Shown in pieces: positions 52,327 to 60,766 of a DNA stretch of 64,000 nt. Position 1 is the stretch's first letter. Every line of letters begins with the position of its first letter. The stretch comes from Lachnospiraceae bacterium (GTDB lineage: Bacteria; Bacillota; Clostridia; Lachnospirales; Lachnospiraceae): NCBI GenBank assembly GCA_017542245.1, contig JAFXXN010000179.1:1-64000 (forward strand). The letters run 5' to 3'. Under the pieces are notes generated by a model. The model was not told where the DNA came from. It made no database searches and was given only the letters and a program-made list of their open reading frames with translations. A program made the translations under genes and the position numbers.

Positions 52327-54936
52327 ATGGAACAGCAATTTACAGTTGACAGTGTTGAAAAACTTGAAGAACTTATTGCAAGGGTGAGAAAGGCTCAGAA
52401 TGAATTTGCCGAGTTTTCACAGGAAAAGGTTGATGCAATCTTTAAAGCAGCAGCAACGGCAGCATGCTCAGCCAGGCTGCCATTGGCAAAACTGGCAGTT
52501 GAAGAAACAGGTATGGGCTGTGTAGAAGATAAGGTTATAAAAAACAGCTTTGCCAGTGAATACATTTATAATGCTTATAAAGATTCCAAGACCTGCGGAG
52601 TTATCGAAGAGGATAAGGCAATGGGGATACAGAAGATTGCAGAATCCATAGGCCTTGTGGCAGCGGTCATTCCGACTACGAATCCTACTTCTACGGCTAT
52701 ATTTAAGACTCTTATATGTCTGAAGACGAGAAACGGCATCATCATCAGTCCTCATCCAAGAGCAAAAAAGTCAACTATAGAAGCTTCGCGTATTGTACTT
52801 GAAGCAGCAGTGAAAGCCGGTGCTCCGGAAGGCATCATAGGCTGGATCGATGTTCCTTCACTTGAAATGACAAATCTGATCATGAAATCGGCCGATATTA
52901 TCCTGGCTACAGGCGGTCCGGGCATGGTTAAGGCCGCATACTCATCGGGTAAGCCGGCACTTGGAGTAGGTGCCGGAAATACTCCCGCGATAATTGATTC
53001 AAGTGCAGATATAGTTCTTGCCGTAAATTCAATCATGCACTCTAAAACATTTGATAACGGCATGATATGTGCTTCAGAACAGTCTGTTATAGTCCTTGAC
53101 GATATTTATGACAAGGTTAAGACTGAGTTTGGATACAGAGGTGCATATTTCTTAAATCCGGAAGAAACTGAAAAAGTTCGCAAGACTATTATTATAAACG
53201 GTTCGCTTAATGCAAAAATCGTTGGTCAGAAGGCGTCTAAAATTGCGGAACTGGCAGGAATAACCGTTCCTGATACCGTAAAGGTCCTTATTGGAGAAGT
53301 TGAATCGGTTGATATATCAGAAGAATTCGCGCATGAAAAACTCAGTCCCGTTCTTGCTATGTACAGAGCAGCTGATATTCAGGATGCTTTTTCAAAAGCA
53401 GAAAGACTTATTGCTGACGGAGGATATGGGCATACTTCATCTATTTACATTGATATAGATAAGAGACAGGATATTCTCGATGAGTTTAAAGAGAGAATGA
53501 AAACCTGCCGTATAGTTGTCAATACTCCTTCATCCCATGGCGGTATAGGTGATTTGTACAATTTTAAACTGCTTCCTTCACTGACACTCGGATGCGGAAC
53601 ATGGGGAGGCAATTCGGTAAGTGAGAATGTTGGAATTAAACACCTTCTAAACATTAAGACTGTTGCCATAAGGAGAGAAAACATGCTGTGGTTCAGGGTA
53701 CCGGAAAAGGTATATATTAAGAAAGGATGTACCGGTTTAGCACTTGAGGAACTAAAAACCGATCTGAATAAAAAGAGAGCATTTATCGTTACCGACAGTT
53801 TTCTTTTCAAATCAGGTATGTGTAAACCCGTTACGGATAAGCTTGACAGTCTGGGAATTGTTCATACTACATTCAGCGATGTTGAACCCAACCCTACATT
53901 GAAGAGCGCAAAAGCTGGTGCCAAGCTTATGGAAAGCTTTGAACCTGATGTTATAATTGCCATCGGCGGTGGTTCGGCCATGGATGCCGCAAAGATCATG
54001 TGGCTTCTTTATGAACATCCGGAAGCAGATTTTGCCGATATGGCGATGCGCTTTGTTGACATAAGAAAGAGAATATATAAGTTCCCGCATATGGGCGATA
54101 AAGCTTATTTTGTTGCAATCCCTACTTCTGCCGGAACAGGTTCAGAGGTTACTCCGTTTGCGGTAATTACCGATGAATCTAACGGAATAAAGTATCCTTT
54201 GGCTGATTATGAATTACTGCCTAAGATGGCGATAGTTGATGCTGATTTTCAGATGACAGCTCCAAAAGGACTTACTTCGGCTTCGGGAATCGATGCTGTT
54301 TCTCACGCACTTGAAGCTTATGCTTCAATGCTTGCTACCGATTATACAGACGGTCTTGCTCTTCAGGCTCTTAAAGTGATATTTAAATATCTGCCCGTGG
54401 CTTATGAAGACGGAACAAATACAGAGGCAAGGGAAAAGATGGCAAATGCTGCCACACTTGCGGGAATGGCATTTGCAAATGCATTCCTCGGAGTATGTCA
54501 TTCAATGGCTCATAAACTTGGTGCATATCATCATATTGCTCACGGTGTTGCGAATGCATTGATGCTTGAAGAAGTTATCCGCTTTAATTCAAAAGAAGCA
54601 CCTACCAAGATGGGAACTTTCTCACAATATGATCATCCGCATACATTAAAGCGTTATGCAGAAATTTCCGAATATCTCGGACTTGACGGAAATACCGATG
54701 AAGAAAAGACAGAAGCACTTATTGCAGCTGTAAACGATCTGAAAGAAAAAATAGGTATCAAGAAGTCTATCCGGGATTACGTTCCTGATGAAGAGGAGTT
54801 TTTAAAAACCCTTGATGAGATGTCGGAGCAGGCCTTTGATGACCAGTGTACCGGCGCAAATCCCAGATATCCGCTTATTTCTGAAATTAAGCAGATGTTT
54901 TTAAATGCATATTACGGAAAACATGAGGATGTCTAA
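52327..54936 (+). CDS. adhE: Bifunctional acetaldehyde-CoA/alcohol dehydrogenase
   Basis: 869 residues, the usual length. Residues 1 to about 440 are the aldehyde dehydrogenase half with catalytic C248 (NGMICASEQS) and preceding GVGAGNTPAIID. Residues about 455-869 are the iron-dependent alcohol dehydrogenase half (IAIGGGSAMDAAKIMW, SAGTGSEVTPFAVI, CHSMAHKLGAYHHIAHGVANA with the iron ligands). The enzyme reduces acetyl-CoA to ethanol and regenerates NAD+; it forms spirosomes in relatives. AAAGGAG precedes ATG52327. I saw no separate promoter in the 30-bp gap to the serpin. Confidence 0.97.
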   Translation: MEQQFTVDSVEKLEELIARVRKAQNEFAEFSQEKVDAIFKAAATAACSARLPLAKLAVEETGMGCVEDKVIKNSFASEYIYNAYKDSKTCGVIEEDKAMGIQKIAESIGLVAAVIPTTNPTSTAIFKTLICLKTRNGIIISPHPRAKKSTIEASRIVLEAAVKAGAPEGIIGWIDVPSLEMTNLIMKSADIILATGGPGMVKAAYSSGKPALGVGAGNTPAIIDSSADIVLAVNSIMHSKTFDNGMICASEQSVIVLDDIYDKVKTEFGYRGAYFLNPEETEKVRKTIIINGSLNAKIVGQKASKIAELAGITVPDTVKVLIGEVESVDISEEFAHEKLSPVLAMYRAADIQDAFSKAERLIADGGYGHTSSIYIDIDKRQDILDEFKERMKTCRIVVNTPSSHGGIGDLYNFKLLPSLTLGCGTWGGNSVSENVGIKHLLNIKTVAIRRENMLWFRVPEKVYIKKGCTGLALEELKTDLNKKRAFIVTDSFLFKSGMCKPVTDKLDSLGIVHTTFSDVEPNPTLKSAKAGAKLMESFEPDVIIAIGGGSAMDAAKIMWLLYEHPEADFADMAMRFVDIRKRIYKFPHMGDKAYFVAIPTSAGTGSEVTPFAVITDESNGIKYPLADYELLPKMAIVDADFQMTAPKGLTSASGIDAVSHALEAYASMLATDYTDGLALQALKVIFKYLPVAYEDGTNTEAREKMANAATLAGMAFANAFLGVCHSMAHKLGAYHHIAHGVANALMLEEVIRFNSKEAPTKMGTFSQYDHPHTLKRYAEISEYLGLDGNTDEEKTEALIAAVNDLKEKIGIKKSIRDYVPDEEEFLKTLDEMSEQAFDDQCTGANPRYPLISEIKQMFLNAYYGKHEDV

Positions 54937-54974
54937 AAACAGACATTTATAGATAATGTGTTCAAGAATATCAT

Positions 54975-55044
54975 AACAAAATAGATGCGGAGCAGCGTTT
55001 TGTTACCGAGGAAACGCTATATGCGTTTTCAAGGTGACATTGAC
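54975..55044 (+). repeat. Full copy D of the dispersed intergenic hairpin element
   Basis: Left hairpin: AACAAAA (54975-54981) with TTTTGTT (54998-55004), inner stem with one mismatch. ACCGAG follows, then GGAAACGC TATAT GCGTTTTC (8 pairs), then AAGGTGACATTGACT at 55044. It fills the 120-bp gap between adhE and the phosphotransferase, its tail merging into AAGGAGG of the next gene. Confidence 0.8.
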
Positions 55045-55056
55045 TAAGGAGGAAGT

Positions 55057-55806
55057 ATGGACTTAAAAAATGTTATATCTGTTAGAAAAAACAAAGTACT
55101 TTACCGTGACGGAGATGCATGTGTTAAAGTATTTGATGAAAGTTATTCGAAAGCAGATGTTTTAAATGAGGCACTTATTACTGCAAGAATAGAAGAAACA
55201 GGACTTAATATACCCAAACTAAGGGAAGTAACCGTAATAGACGGTAAATGGGCTATTGTCAGTGATTATATTGAAGGTACACCTCTTGACAAGCTTATGG
55301 CTGAACATCCGGAAAAGAAAGATGAATATCTTGAGAAATTTGTGGACCTTCAGCTTGAGGTACAATCAAAACGCTGTCCCCTGCTTAATAAGCTTAAAGA
55401 TAAGATGAACAGAAAAATAAGTGCAACTACACTGGATGCCACTACAAGATATGAACTGCATACAAGATTAGAGGGAATGCCCAAACATGTGAAAGTATGT
55501 CATGGAGATTTTAATCCATCCAATATTATAGTTAAGGATGACGGAACGATGTTTATTCTTGACTGGGCACATGCAACACAGGGAAACGCTTCAGCCGATG
55601 CAGCTCGTACATACCTGCTTTTCTGGCTGAACAATGATCAGGAAACAGGAGAAAAATATCTTAAACTGTTTTGTAAGAAAAGCGATACGGCTATGCAGTA
55701 TGTACAGAAATGGATTCCTATAGTCGCAGCATCTCAGTCGGTAAAAGGACATGAGGAAGAAATGGAACTGTTAATGAAATGGGTTAATGTAGTTGATTAC
55801 GAGTAA
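55057..55806 (+). CDS. Aminoglycoside phosphotransferase/choline kinase-fold protein
   Basis: 249 residues. A small kinase fold: HGDFNPSNIIV with H149, D151 (catalytic) and N156, then FILDWAHA with D169 (metal). Upstream are the ATP-side strands (KVLYRDGDACVKVFDE, WAIVSDYIEGTPLD). Genes of this type are common in Lachnospiraceae and do not usually confer resistance; a sugar, choline or protein substrate is possible. AAGGAGG from the end of repeat copy D serves ATG55057. Confidence 0.85.
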   Translation: MDLKNVISVRKNKVLYRDGDACVKVFDESYSKADVLNEALITARIEETGLNIPKLREVTVIDGKWAIVSDYIEGTPLDKLMAEHPEKKDEYLEKFVDLQLEVQSKRCPLLNKLKDKMNRKISATTLDATTRYELHTRLEGMPKHVKVCHGDFNPSNIIVKDDGTMFILDWAHATQGNASADAARTYLLFWLNNDQETGEKYLKLFCKKSDTAMQYVQKWIPIVAASQSVKGHEEEMELLMKWVNVVDYE

Positions 55807-55842
55807 TATATTAACTGTCATAGGGAAAGGAGCAAATTAATT

Positions 55843-56460
55843 ATGGATTTATCATCGATCTTCGGAACTATTTTGAGCAAGGAGGGAATAAGCGGCATAG
55901 CTGAAAAGACCGGAGCGTCATCTTTTGATATCAAGAATGTTCTTTCTTCAGCTCTTCCTCAGTTTTTAAGCGGAGCAGATAAACAGAATACTGATGAAAG
56001 TACATCACAGGGATTTGTTAATGCTTTGTCACAACATGCCGAAAGTGATACATCAAATGTATCATCTTTCTTCGGAAAAGTGGATTTGCTTGACGGAGCA
56101 AAGATTGTGGGACATCTTCTCGGAAAGGACGGAAGTGATAATGTTGCTGCGGCAACCGGTGTTAACAGCGCAAATACTTCCAATATCCTCTCATCTGCAG
56201 CACCGATGTTTATGAGTCTTTTGGGAAAACAGTTTAACAAGGAGAAAAGAAGCATGGGAACACATATTATTGATGATGGAGAGGCTAATACTCCTAATGA
56301 GGAAACAATCAAAAAGATGATAAAAAATGCCGGAGAGCGAAAGACTGTATCAGGAGCGATCAAGCCTGCAGCACAGTCAAGAAAGGCTGCAATTAAGGCA
56401 GCTTCAGCCGGATCCTCGTCTAATGTAAAAAAACTTGTAAAGAAGAAAGCTGATGAATAA
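55843..56460 (+). CDS. DUF937 (YidB-like) protein with basic tail
   Basis: 205 residues. Residues 1 to about 130 match the DUF937 pattern: repeated Gly/Ser/Ala helices such as GISGIAEKTGASSFDIKNVLSSALPQFL, repeated as KDGSDNVAAATGVNSANTSNILSSAAPMFMSLLG, i.e. two copies of one ~70-residue helical unit. The last 75 residues are a basic, Lys/Ala-rich tail (KAAIKAASAGSSSNVKKLVKKKADE) that may bind DNA or RNA. Function of the family is unknown. AAAGGAG precedes ATG55843. Confidence 0.8.
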   Translation: MDLSSIFGTILSKEGISGIAEKTGASSFDIKNVLSSALPQFLSGADKQNTDESTSQGFVNALSQHAESDTSNVSSFFGKVDLLDGAKIVGHLLGKDGSDNVAAATGVNSANTSNILSSAAPMFMSLLGKQFNKEKRSMGTHIIDDGEANTPNEETIKKMIKNAGERKTVSGAIKPAAQSRKAAIKAASAGSSSNVKKLVKKKADE

Positions 56461-56498
56461 TCTACTCCGTTAAACGGACTGAATATTTAGGAGGAGTA

Positions 56499-57938
56499 AT
56501 GGCGAAAATTAAAGGAATAAAGCTTAATCCTGCATGTTGTGCCGTTGATCTGTCAGATGGAAGCGAACGCGGGCAGTATGTCGGACAGGATTATATTTTA
56601 CAGAAACTTGGACGTCTGCATCGGGCCGTAAATATAATGTACTGTTATTATCCGAATGATAAAACATGGCCCTTGCGCGCTCAGGATGCTTACAAAGACA
56701 TGGATGTAGGTTTTGCATGGGACTATCCTTACGATAATTATTTTCCGTATCTTGGCGGTATAGATGGAAATACGGAGGGTGAACCGTTTACATGCATGCG
56801 TGATATCAGAAAACACGGACAGGATGTTATATTGACTCTGACATGCGACCCTAAGGTTTCGGATGAACAGATAATCGGTGTAGCTAAAGACCTGAAACCA
56901 TTCGGTAATATGATGCTGAGACTGAATCATGAATGTACCGGGAACTGGTTTTCGTTTAACAAACGGGCTGATTATCAGGAAATAGCAGATTTTTATGTTC
57001 GCTTTCACAGGATAGTAAAAGAATATGCTCCAAATGTTTCTATGATACTTTGTGCCGGGGCCGCAGAGGACAAAGACTCCGAAAAGATTGACAGGGAAGA
57101 TGAATTCCTCACCGCTTTTAAGGAAACAGAAATCTGGTCCATTGATAAGTATATAGCCCTTAACTGGGGATGGCCGTACGAAGTTGCAGAAAAAGACAAT
57201 GACAAGCATATGAGACTGCCGGCCAACTATGTTTATAAAATGGCAAAGAAAACCTTTGCCAGGCTGAAAACTCTGAATAACGGCAAAATTAAACCCATGG
57301 TTCTTTCCGAACTCAATGCTGATGGGGATGTAACAGGACCTTATGCTCAGGTAAAGATAATGAAAGATTTCTGTAAACTCATAAAGAATGAGAAGGACAG
57401 ATGGCTTTCAGGTTTCTGCTTCTATCAGTTCCGTGATGACGGAAGACTTGGACTTGAGATAACGGATCCCAATAATCCTGATGTCGGTATTGAACAGCCC
57501 ATGCTTAAAGCGTATAAAGAAATAATAAGTGATGATTTCTTTAAACCGGAAATTACGATCGGCAGGAATGTAAAACTTCCTCTGACGCTTAACTGGAGAA
57601 GTTCGGAAGATGCAGAAGGCATCGCGATTGAATTGGATTTTGAGAAGGATCCTGTTTTTGCTGAGGCATTATTTGAAGGAAGCCTTTTAGAAGCAAATCT
57701 TATAATGGAACTTAACGGAACATGGTTCTATAAAGCACCCGGAGTTAAGTTTGTAGATTTTATGCCGGCATTCTTTAATAAAAGGCTTAAAAACGGCTGT
57801 AAAATCAATCTTAATATTTTTGCTCCTCCCGCTACAGGTGAGAATCTTCCCGAACAGGGAGAAGGATGGGATACGGCATATCAATATGAGATTAAAGAAC
57901 TGCCAAATATTAGGTTGAGATATGAAAAAATCTGTTAA
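56499..57938 (+). CDS. GH26-like TIM-barrel protein, cytoplasmic
   Basis: 479 residues with no signal peptide. The barrel shows LRLNHECTGNWF with candidate acid/base E145, closely resembling the HExxGxWFWWG motif of GH26 mannanases, and MVLSELN with E271 as candidate nucleophile. The C-terminal ~130 residues look beta-rich, like an accessory domain. A mannan-oligosaccharide or related glucan hydrolase is a reasonable guess, but the match is to motifs only, and the second half of the WFWWG stretch is absent. GGAGGAG precedes ATG56499. It closes the + strand run before a bidirectional terminator. Confidence 0.65.
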   Translation: MAKIKGIKLNPACCAVDLSDGSERGQYVGQDYILQKLGRLHRAVNIMYCYYPNDKTWPLRAQDAYKDMDVGFAWDYPYDNYFPYLGGIDGNTEGEPFTCMRDIRKHGQDVILTLTCDPKVSDEQIIGVAKDLKPFGNMMLRLNHECTGNWFSFNKRADYQEIADFYVRFHRIVKEYAPNVSMILCAGAAEDKDSEKIDREDEFLTAFKETEIWSIDKYIALNWGWPYEVAEKDNDKHMRLPANYVYKMAKKTFARLKTLNNGKIKPMVLSELNADGDVTGPYAQVKIMKDFCKLIKNEKDRWLSGFCFYQFRDDGRLGLEITDPNNPDVGIEQPMLKAYKEIISDDFFKPEITIGRNVKLPLTLNWRSSEDAEGIAIELDFEKDPVFAEALFEGSLLEANLIMELNGTWFYKAPGVKFVDFMPAFFNKRLKNGCKINLNIFAPPATGENLPEQGEGWDTAYQYEIKELPNIRLRYEKIC

Positions 57939-57947
57939 ATAAAAAAT

Positions 57948-57999
57948 CGAGCGTAAGCGAAGACTTTAAAGAAAGATTGGGGATCTTCGCTTACACTCG
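57948..57999. terminator. Bidirectional terminator between GH26-like gene and proA
   Basis: A 16-bp stem with one mismatch (57948-57963 with 57984-57999) and a 20-nt loop sits between convergent genes. Read on the - strand it is followed by ATTTTTTATTT, ideal for proA; on the + strand the T tract is weak. Confidence 0.8.
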
Positions 58000-58038
58000 T
58001 TATATGTCTTAGTAGTTTTATTTGTTAATATTTAGCAT

Positions 58039-59319
58039 TTATTGTAAATCTTCGAAATTGAAATTCTTAGTTCCGTCACAATAAGGAGCTACGATATGAC
58101 CTTCACCGGTCAGTTTGTATTTATATGTAACAAGACCTTCAAGTCCTACAGGACCTCTTGGAGGCATTTTTCCGGTGCTGATGCCTACTTCTGCACCAAA
58201 TCCATAGCGGAATCCATCCGCAAATCTTGTAGAGCAATTGCAATATACATTTGCTGAATCTACCATTGTAAAGAAGTATTCTTTAAGTGATTCATTTTTC
58301 GTTATTATACAGTCCGTATGATGTGAGCCGTAAGTGTTTATATGGCTGATCGCTTCATCAATTCCAGAAACAATTTTTAAAGAAATTTCTTTATCAAGGT
58401 ATTCTTTCTTATAGCCGTCTTCATCTATCAGGTTACAATATATGATCTTTTGAACTTCGGCATTTCCATTTTGTTTAACTCTTGCCTTTTTAAGGCTTTC
58501 TGAAAGCAGGGGCAAGAATTTTTCTGCAATCGATTTATCCACAAGAACGGTTTCAACAGCATTGCAAACAGCACTGTACTGGGTCTTTGCGTCAATTATA
58601 CATGAAATTGCCATATCGGGATCGGCTTCAGCTGAGACGTATATATGACATATGCCGTCAGCGTGTCCCATTACAGGTATTTTAGTATTATCCATACAGA
58701 ATCTGACAAAAGAATTAGAACCTCTCGGTATTATCAGATCAACATATTTATCACAGGTAAGAAGCTCATTTATTTCGGACCTTTCTTCAGCCTGAGCCAT
58801 ACAGCCTTCAGGCAGGCCGGCAAGACAGGCAGCTTTGTATATTATATCAAAAAGTGCCTTATTAGTCCTTTTGGTTTCACTGCCGCCTTTTAATATACAA
58901 CAGTTTCCGCTTTTTATACATAGAGTTGAAATTTGAATGAGGGCATCAGGACGTGCTTCAAATATCATACCTATAACACCTATAGGGCATGTGGAACGTA
59001 CAAGGGTAAGTCCCTCATCAAGCTGGCGCTTAAGCGTGATAATATTAAGCGGATCCTTTAATCCGATAAGAGCTTTTATTCCTTCGACGGATGCATGAAG
59101 TTTATTCTCATCAAATTTAAGTCTTTTCATAACAGCAGGAGCAAGACCGTTTTCTTCAGCATCCTTTAAATCTTTCTTGTTTGCTTCAAAGATTTCTGCC
59201 GATCCGTCAATAAGAGCGTTGCAGATATCATTAAGAGCTTTGTTTCTCAGGTCGACCCCGGCGGCTGCCAAACGGGTACTGTCCTTCTTTAAAAGCATAG
59301 CTTTTTCGGTTATAGTCAT
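58039..59319 (-). CDS. proA: Gamma-glutamyl phosphate reductase
   Basis: 426 residues. Hallmarks are ICPIGVIGMIFEARPDALIQI-like text (split as CPIGVIGMIFEARPD), the catalytic cysteine in SAVCNAVETVLVDK and EVGISTGKMPPRGPVGLEGL near the C-terminus. It reduces glutamyl phosphate to the semialdehyde in proline synthesis. proB and proC are not adjacent, although proB-proA is the common order. It is divergent from comEA across 151 bp; no good - strand promoter stood out there. Confidence 0.96.
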   Translation of the reverse strand: MTITEKAMLLKKDSTRLAAAGVDLRNKALNDICNALIDGSAEIFEANKKDLKDAEENGLAPAVMKRLKFDENKLHASVEGIKALIGLKDPLNIITLKRQLDEGLTLVRSTCPIGVIGMIFEARPDALIQISTLCIKSGNCCILKGGSETKRTNKALFDIIYKAACLAGLPEGCMAQAEERSEINELLTCDKYVDLIIPRGSNSFVRFCMDNTKIPVMGHADGICHIYVSAEADPDMAISCIIDAKTQYSAVCNAVETVLVDKSIAEKFLPLLSESLKKARVKQNGNAEVQKIIYCNLIDEDGYKKEYLDKEISLKIVSGIDEAISHINTYGSHHTDCIITKNESLKEYFFTMVDSANVYCNCSTRFADGFRYGFGAEVGISTGKMPPRGPVGLEGLVTYKYKLTGEGHIVAPYCDGTKNFNFEDLQ

Positions 59320-59426
59320 AGTATTTACCCCATATTTCTTAGAATGCAGGAAGTATAATCCTGTTCAATTTGTTTTATAATCATAATAGATTTTAAAAAA
59401 AATTGCAATAAAAAAATAAATTTTGC

Positions 59427-59455
59427 TTGTTTTCTTAACAAAAATGTAATATTAT
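59427..59455 (+). promoter_or_regulatory. Promoter for the comEA operon
   Basis: TTGTTT (59427-59432), 17 bp, TATTAT (59450-59455). The predicted start lies only about 9 nt before ATG59471 and inside the AAGGAGAG site, so the leader would be very short; a slightly different -10 (TAATAT, 59447) is possible. Confidence 0.5.
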
Positions 59456-59470
59456 GGTAAGGAGAGTAGT

Positions 59471-60061
59471 ATGCGCACAGATGCACAAAAGAAAAATGAT
59501 AAACTTAAACAGAAGAAAATAAAGAAACTGGTAAAAACAGCCGGAGCTGTTTTGCTGGTAATTCTGGGCTTTATATACTGGTATAACGGTAATGGTAAGT
59601 ATTCAGCTGAAAATGAAACGGAATATGAATCAGGATCGGTAAAAAATTCTCGGGATCAAGAAAACGAAAAGTCCGATGATATAACAGATATCAAGAAAAA
59701 ATCGGATAATCTTGTAGCCGGGAGTGGGAAAGAAACAGATAATGGACAGAGTAGCATTGAGACTGATACGGGAAAAGCAGCGGATGATAAAAAGCCCGGT
59801 CCTGAAAATGAGCAGGGTGAGTATGAGACCGAGATAAAAAAGGAATCTGATAAACTTTATGATGAAAACGGCCGGTTAAATATCAATATAGCTGATAAAA
59901 CAGAACTTATGAAGCTGAATGGGATTGGAGAAAAAAGAGCCCAGGATATTATAGATTATAGGACAATAAACGGAAGATTTAAGAGAATTGAAGATATAAT
60001 GAAAGTTAAGGGCATAAAACAGGGGATTTTTTCTAAGATAAAAGACTATATATATGTCTGA
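59471..60061 (+). CDS. comEA: ComEA-like helix-hairpin-helix DNA-binding protein
   Basis: 196 residues. A basic start and one membrane helix (about 19-40) are followed by a Glu/Lys/Asp-rich linker (50-135) and a C-terminal helix-hairpin-helix domain (LNINIADKTELMKLNGIGEKRAQDIIDYRTINGRF ...), the ComEA layout. ComEA binds incoming DNA outside the membrane in natural transformation. comEC lies 3.1 kb downstream, separated by three other genes. The linker is acidic, longer than usual. Confidence 0.88.
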   Translation: MRTDAQKKNDKLKQKKIKKLVKTAGAVLLVILGFIYWYNGNGKYSAENETEYESGSVKNSRDQENEKSDDITDIKKKSDNLVAGSGKETDNGQSSIETDTGKAADDKKPGPENEQGEYETEIKKESDKLYDENGRLNINIADKTELMKLNGIGEKRAQDIIDYRTINGRFKRIEDIMKVKGIKQGIFSKIKDYIYV

Positions 60062-60079
60062 AGCTTAAAGGGAGGTAAA

Positions 60080-60766
60080 ATGGCAGCGAAGATTCTTGTG
60101 GTTGATGATGAGGAATTGATCGTTAAAGGCATTAAGTTCAATCTTACACAGGATAAAATGGAGGTTGACTGTGCTTATGACGGACAGCAGGCAATAGAAA
60201 TGGCTAAACAGAAGCAGTATGACTGTATTTTGCTTGATGTTATGCTGCCTGTTTTTTCCGGATATGAGGTATGTAAACAGATAAGGGAATTTTCAAATAT
60301 GCCTATCATCATGCTTACTGCCAAATCAGAAGACAGCGATAAGATACTCGGACTTGAATATGGTGCAGATGATTATATTACAAAACCCTTTAACATTATG
60401 GAAGTAAAAGCCCGGATCAAGGCTGTTATGAGAAGAAACAATACCTCCGGATTTGTTAAAGAAAGTGATTATTTTAACTATGGTTCACTAAAAATGGATC
60501 GCAGAAATAAACTTGTTACAATTTCAGGAAAGAATATTAATCTCACCGCAAAAGAATTTGATATCCTTGATCTTTTATTAAGTCATCCCAATACTGTATA
60601 CAGCAGGGAAGAGCTGCTGAAGATAGTATGGGGCGATGAATATCCCGGGGATGTCAGAACAGTTGACGTTCATGTCAGAAGACTTAGAGAGAAGGTAGAA
60701 GAAAACCCGAGTAATCCTAAATATGTATTTACAAAGTGGGGAGCCGGGTATTATTTCCATGATTAA
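60080..60766 (+). CDS. OmpR/PhoB-family response regulator (WalR/PhoP-like)
   Basis: 228 residues. Receiver: D9-D10 pair, phospho-acceptor D53 (CILLDVMLPVFSGYEV), T in IIMLTAKS and K in ITKPF. Effector: winged-helix domain with LTAKEFDILDLLLSHPN and RTVDVHVRRLREKVEENP. GGGAGG precedes ATG60080. It ends with its stop overlapping the start of the kinase gene by 8 bp. The target is unknown; the position between comEA and comEC raises the possibility of competence or envelope control. Confidence 0.93.
   Translation: MAAKILVVDDEELIVKGIKFNLTQDKMEVDCAYDGQQAIEMAKQKQYDCILLDVMLPVFSGYEVCKQIREFSNMPIIMLTAKSEDSDKILGLEYGADDYITKPFNIMEVKARIKAVMRRNNTSGFVKESDYFNYGSLKMDRRNKLVTISGKNINLTAKEFDILDLLLSHPNTVYSREELLKIVWGDEYPGDVRTVDVHVRRLREKVEENPSNPKYVFTKWGAGYYFHD

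Noticed and set aside
55057..55806. Aminoglycoside resistance gene
   Set aside because: The kinase fold is common to many phosphotransferases and no resistance subfamily motif or mobile context is present.
59320..59426. Promoter for proA on the - strand
   Set aside because: Several AT-rich matches exist (for example a TATACT on the - strand), but none has a convincing -35 partner.
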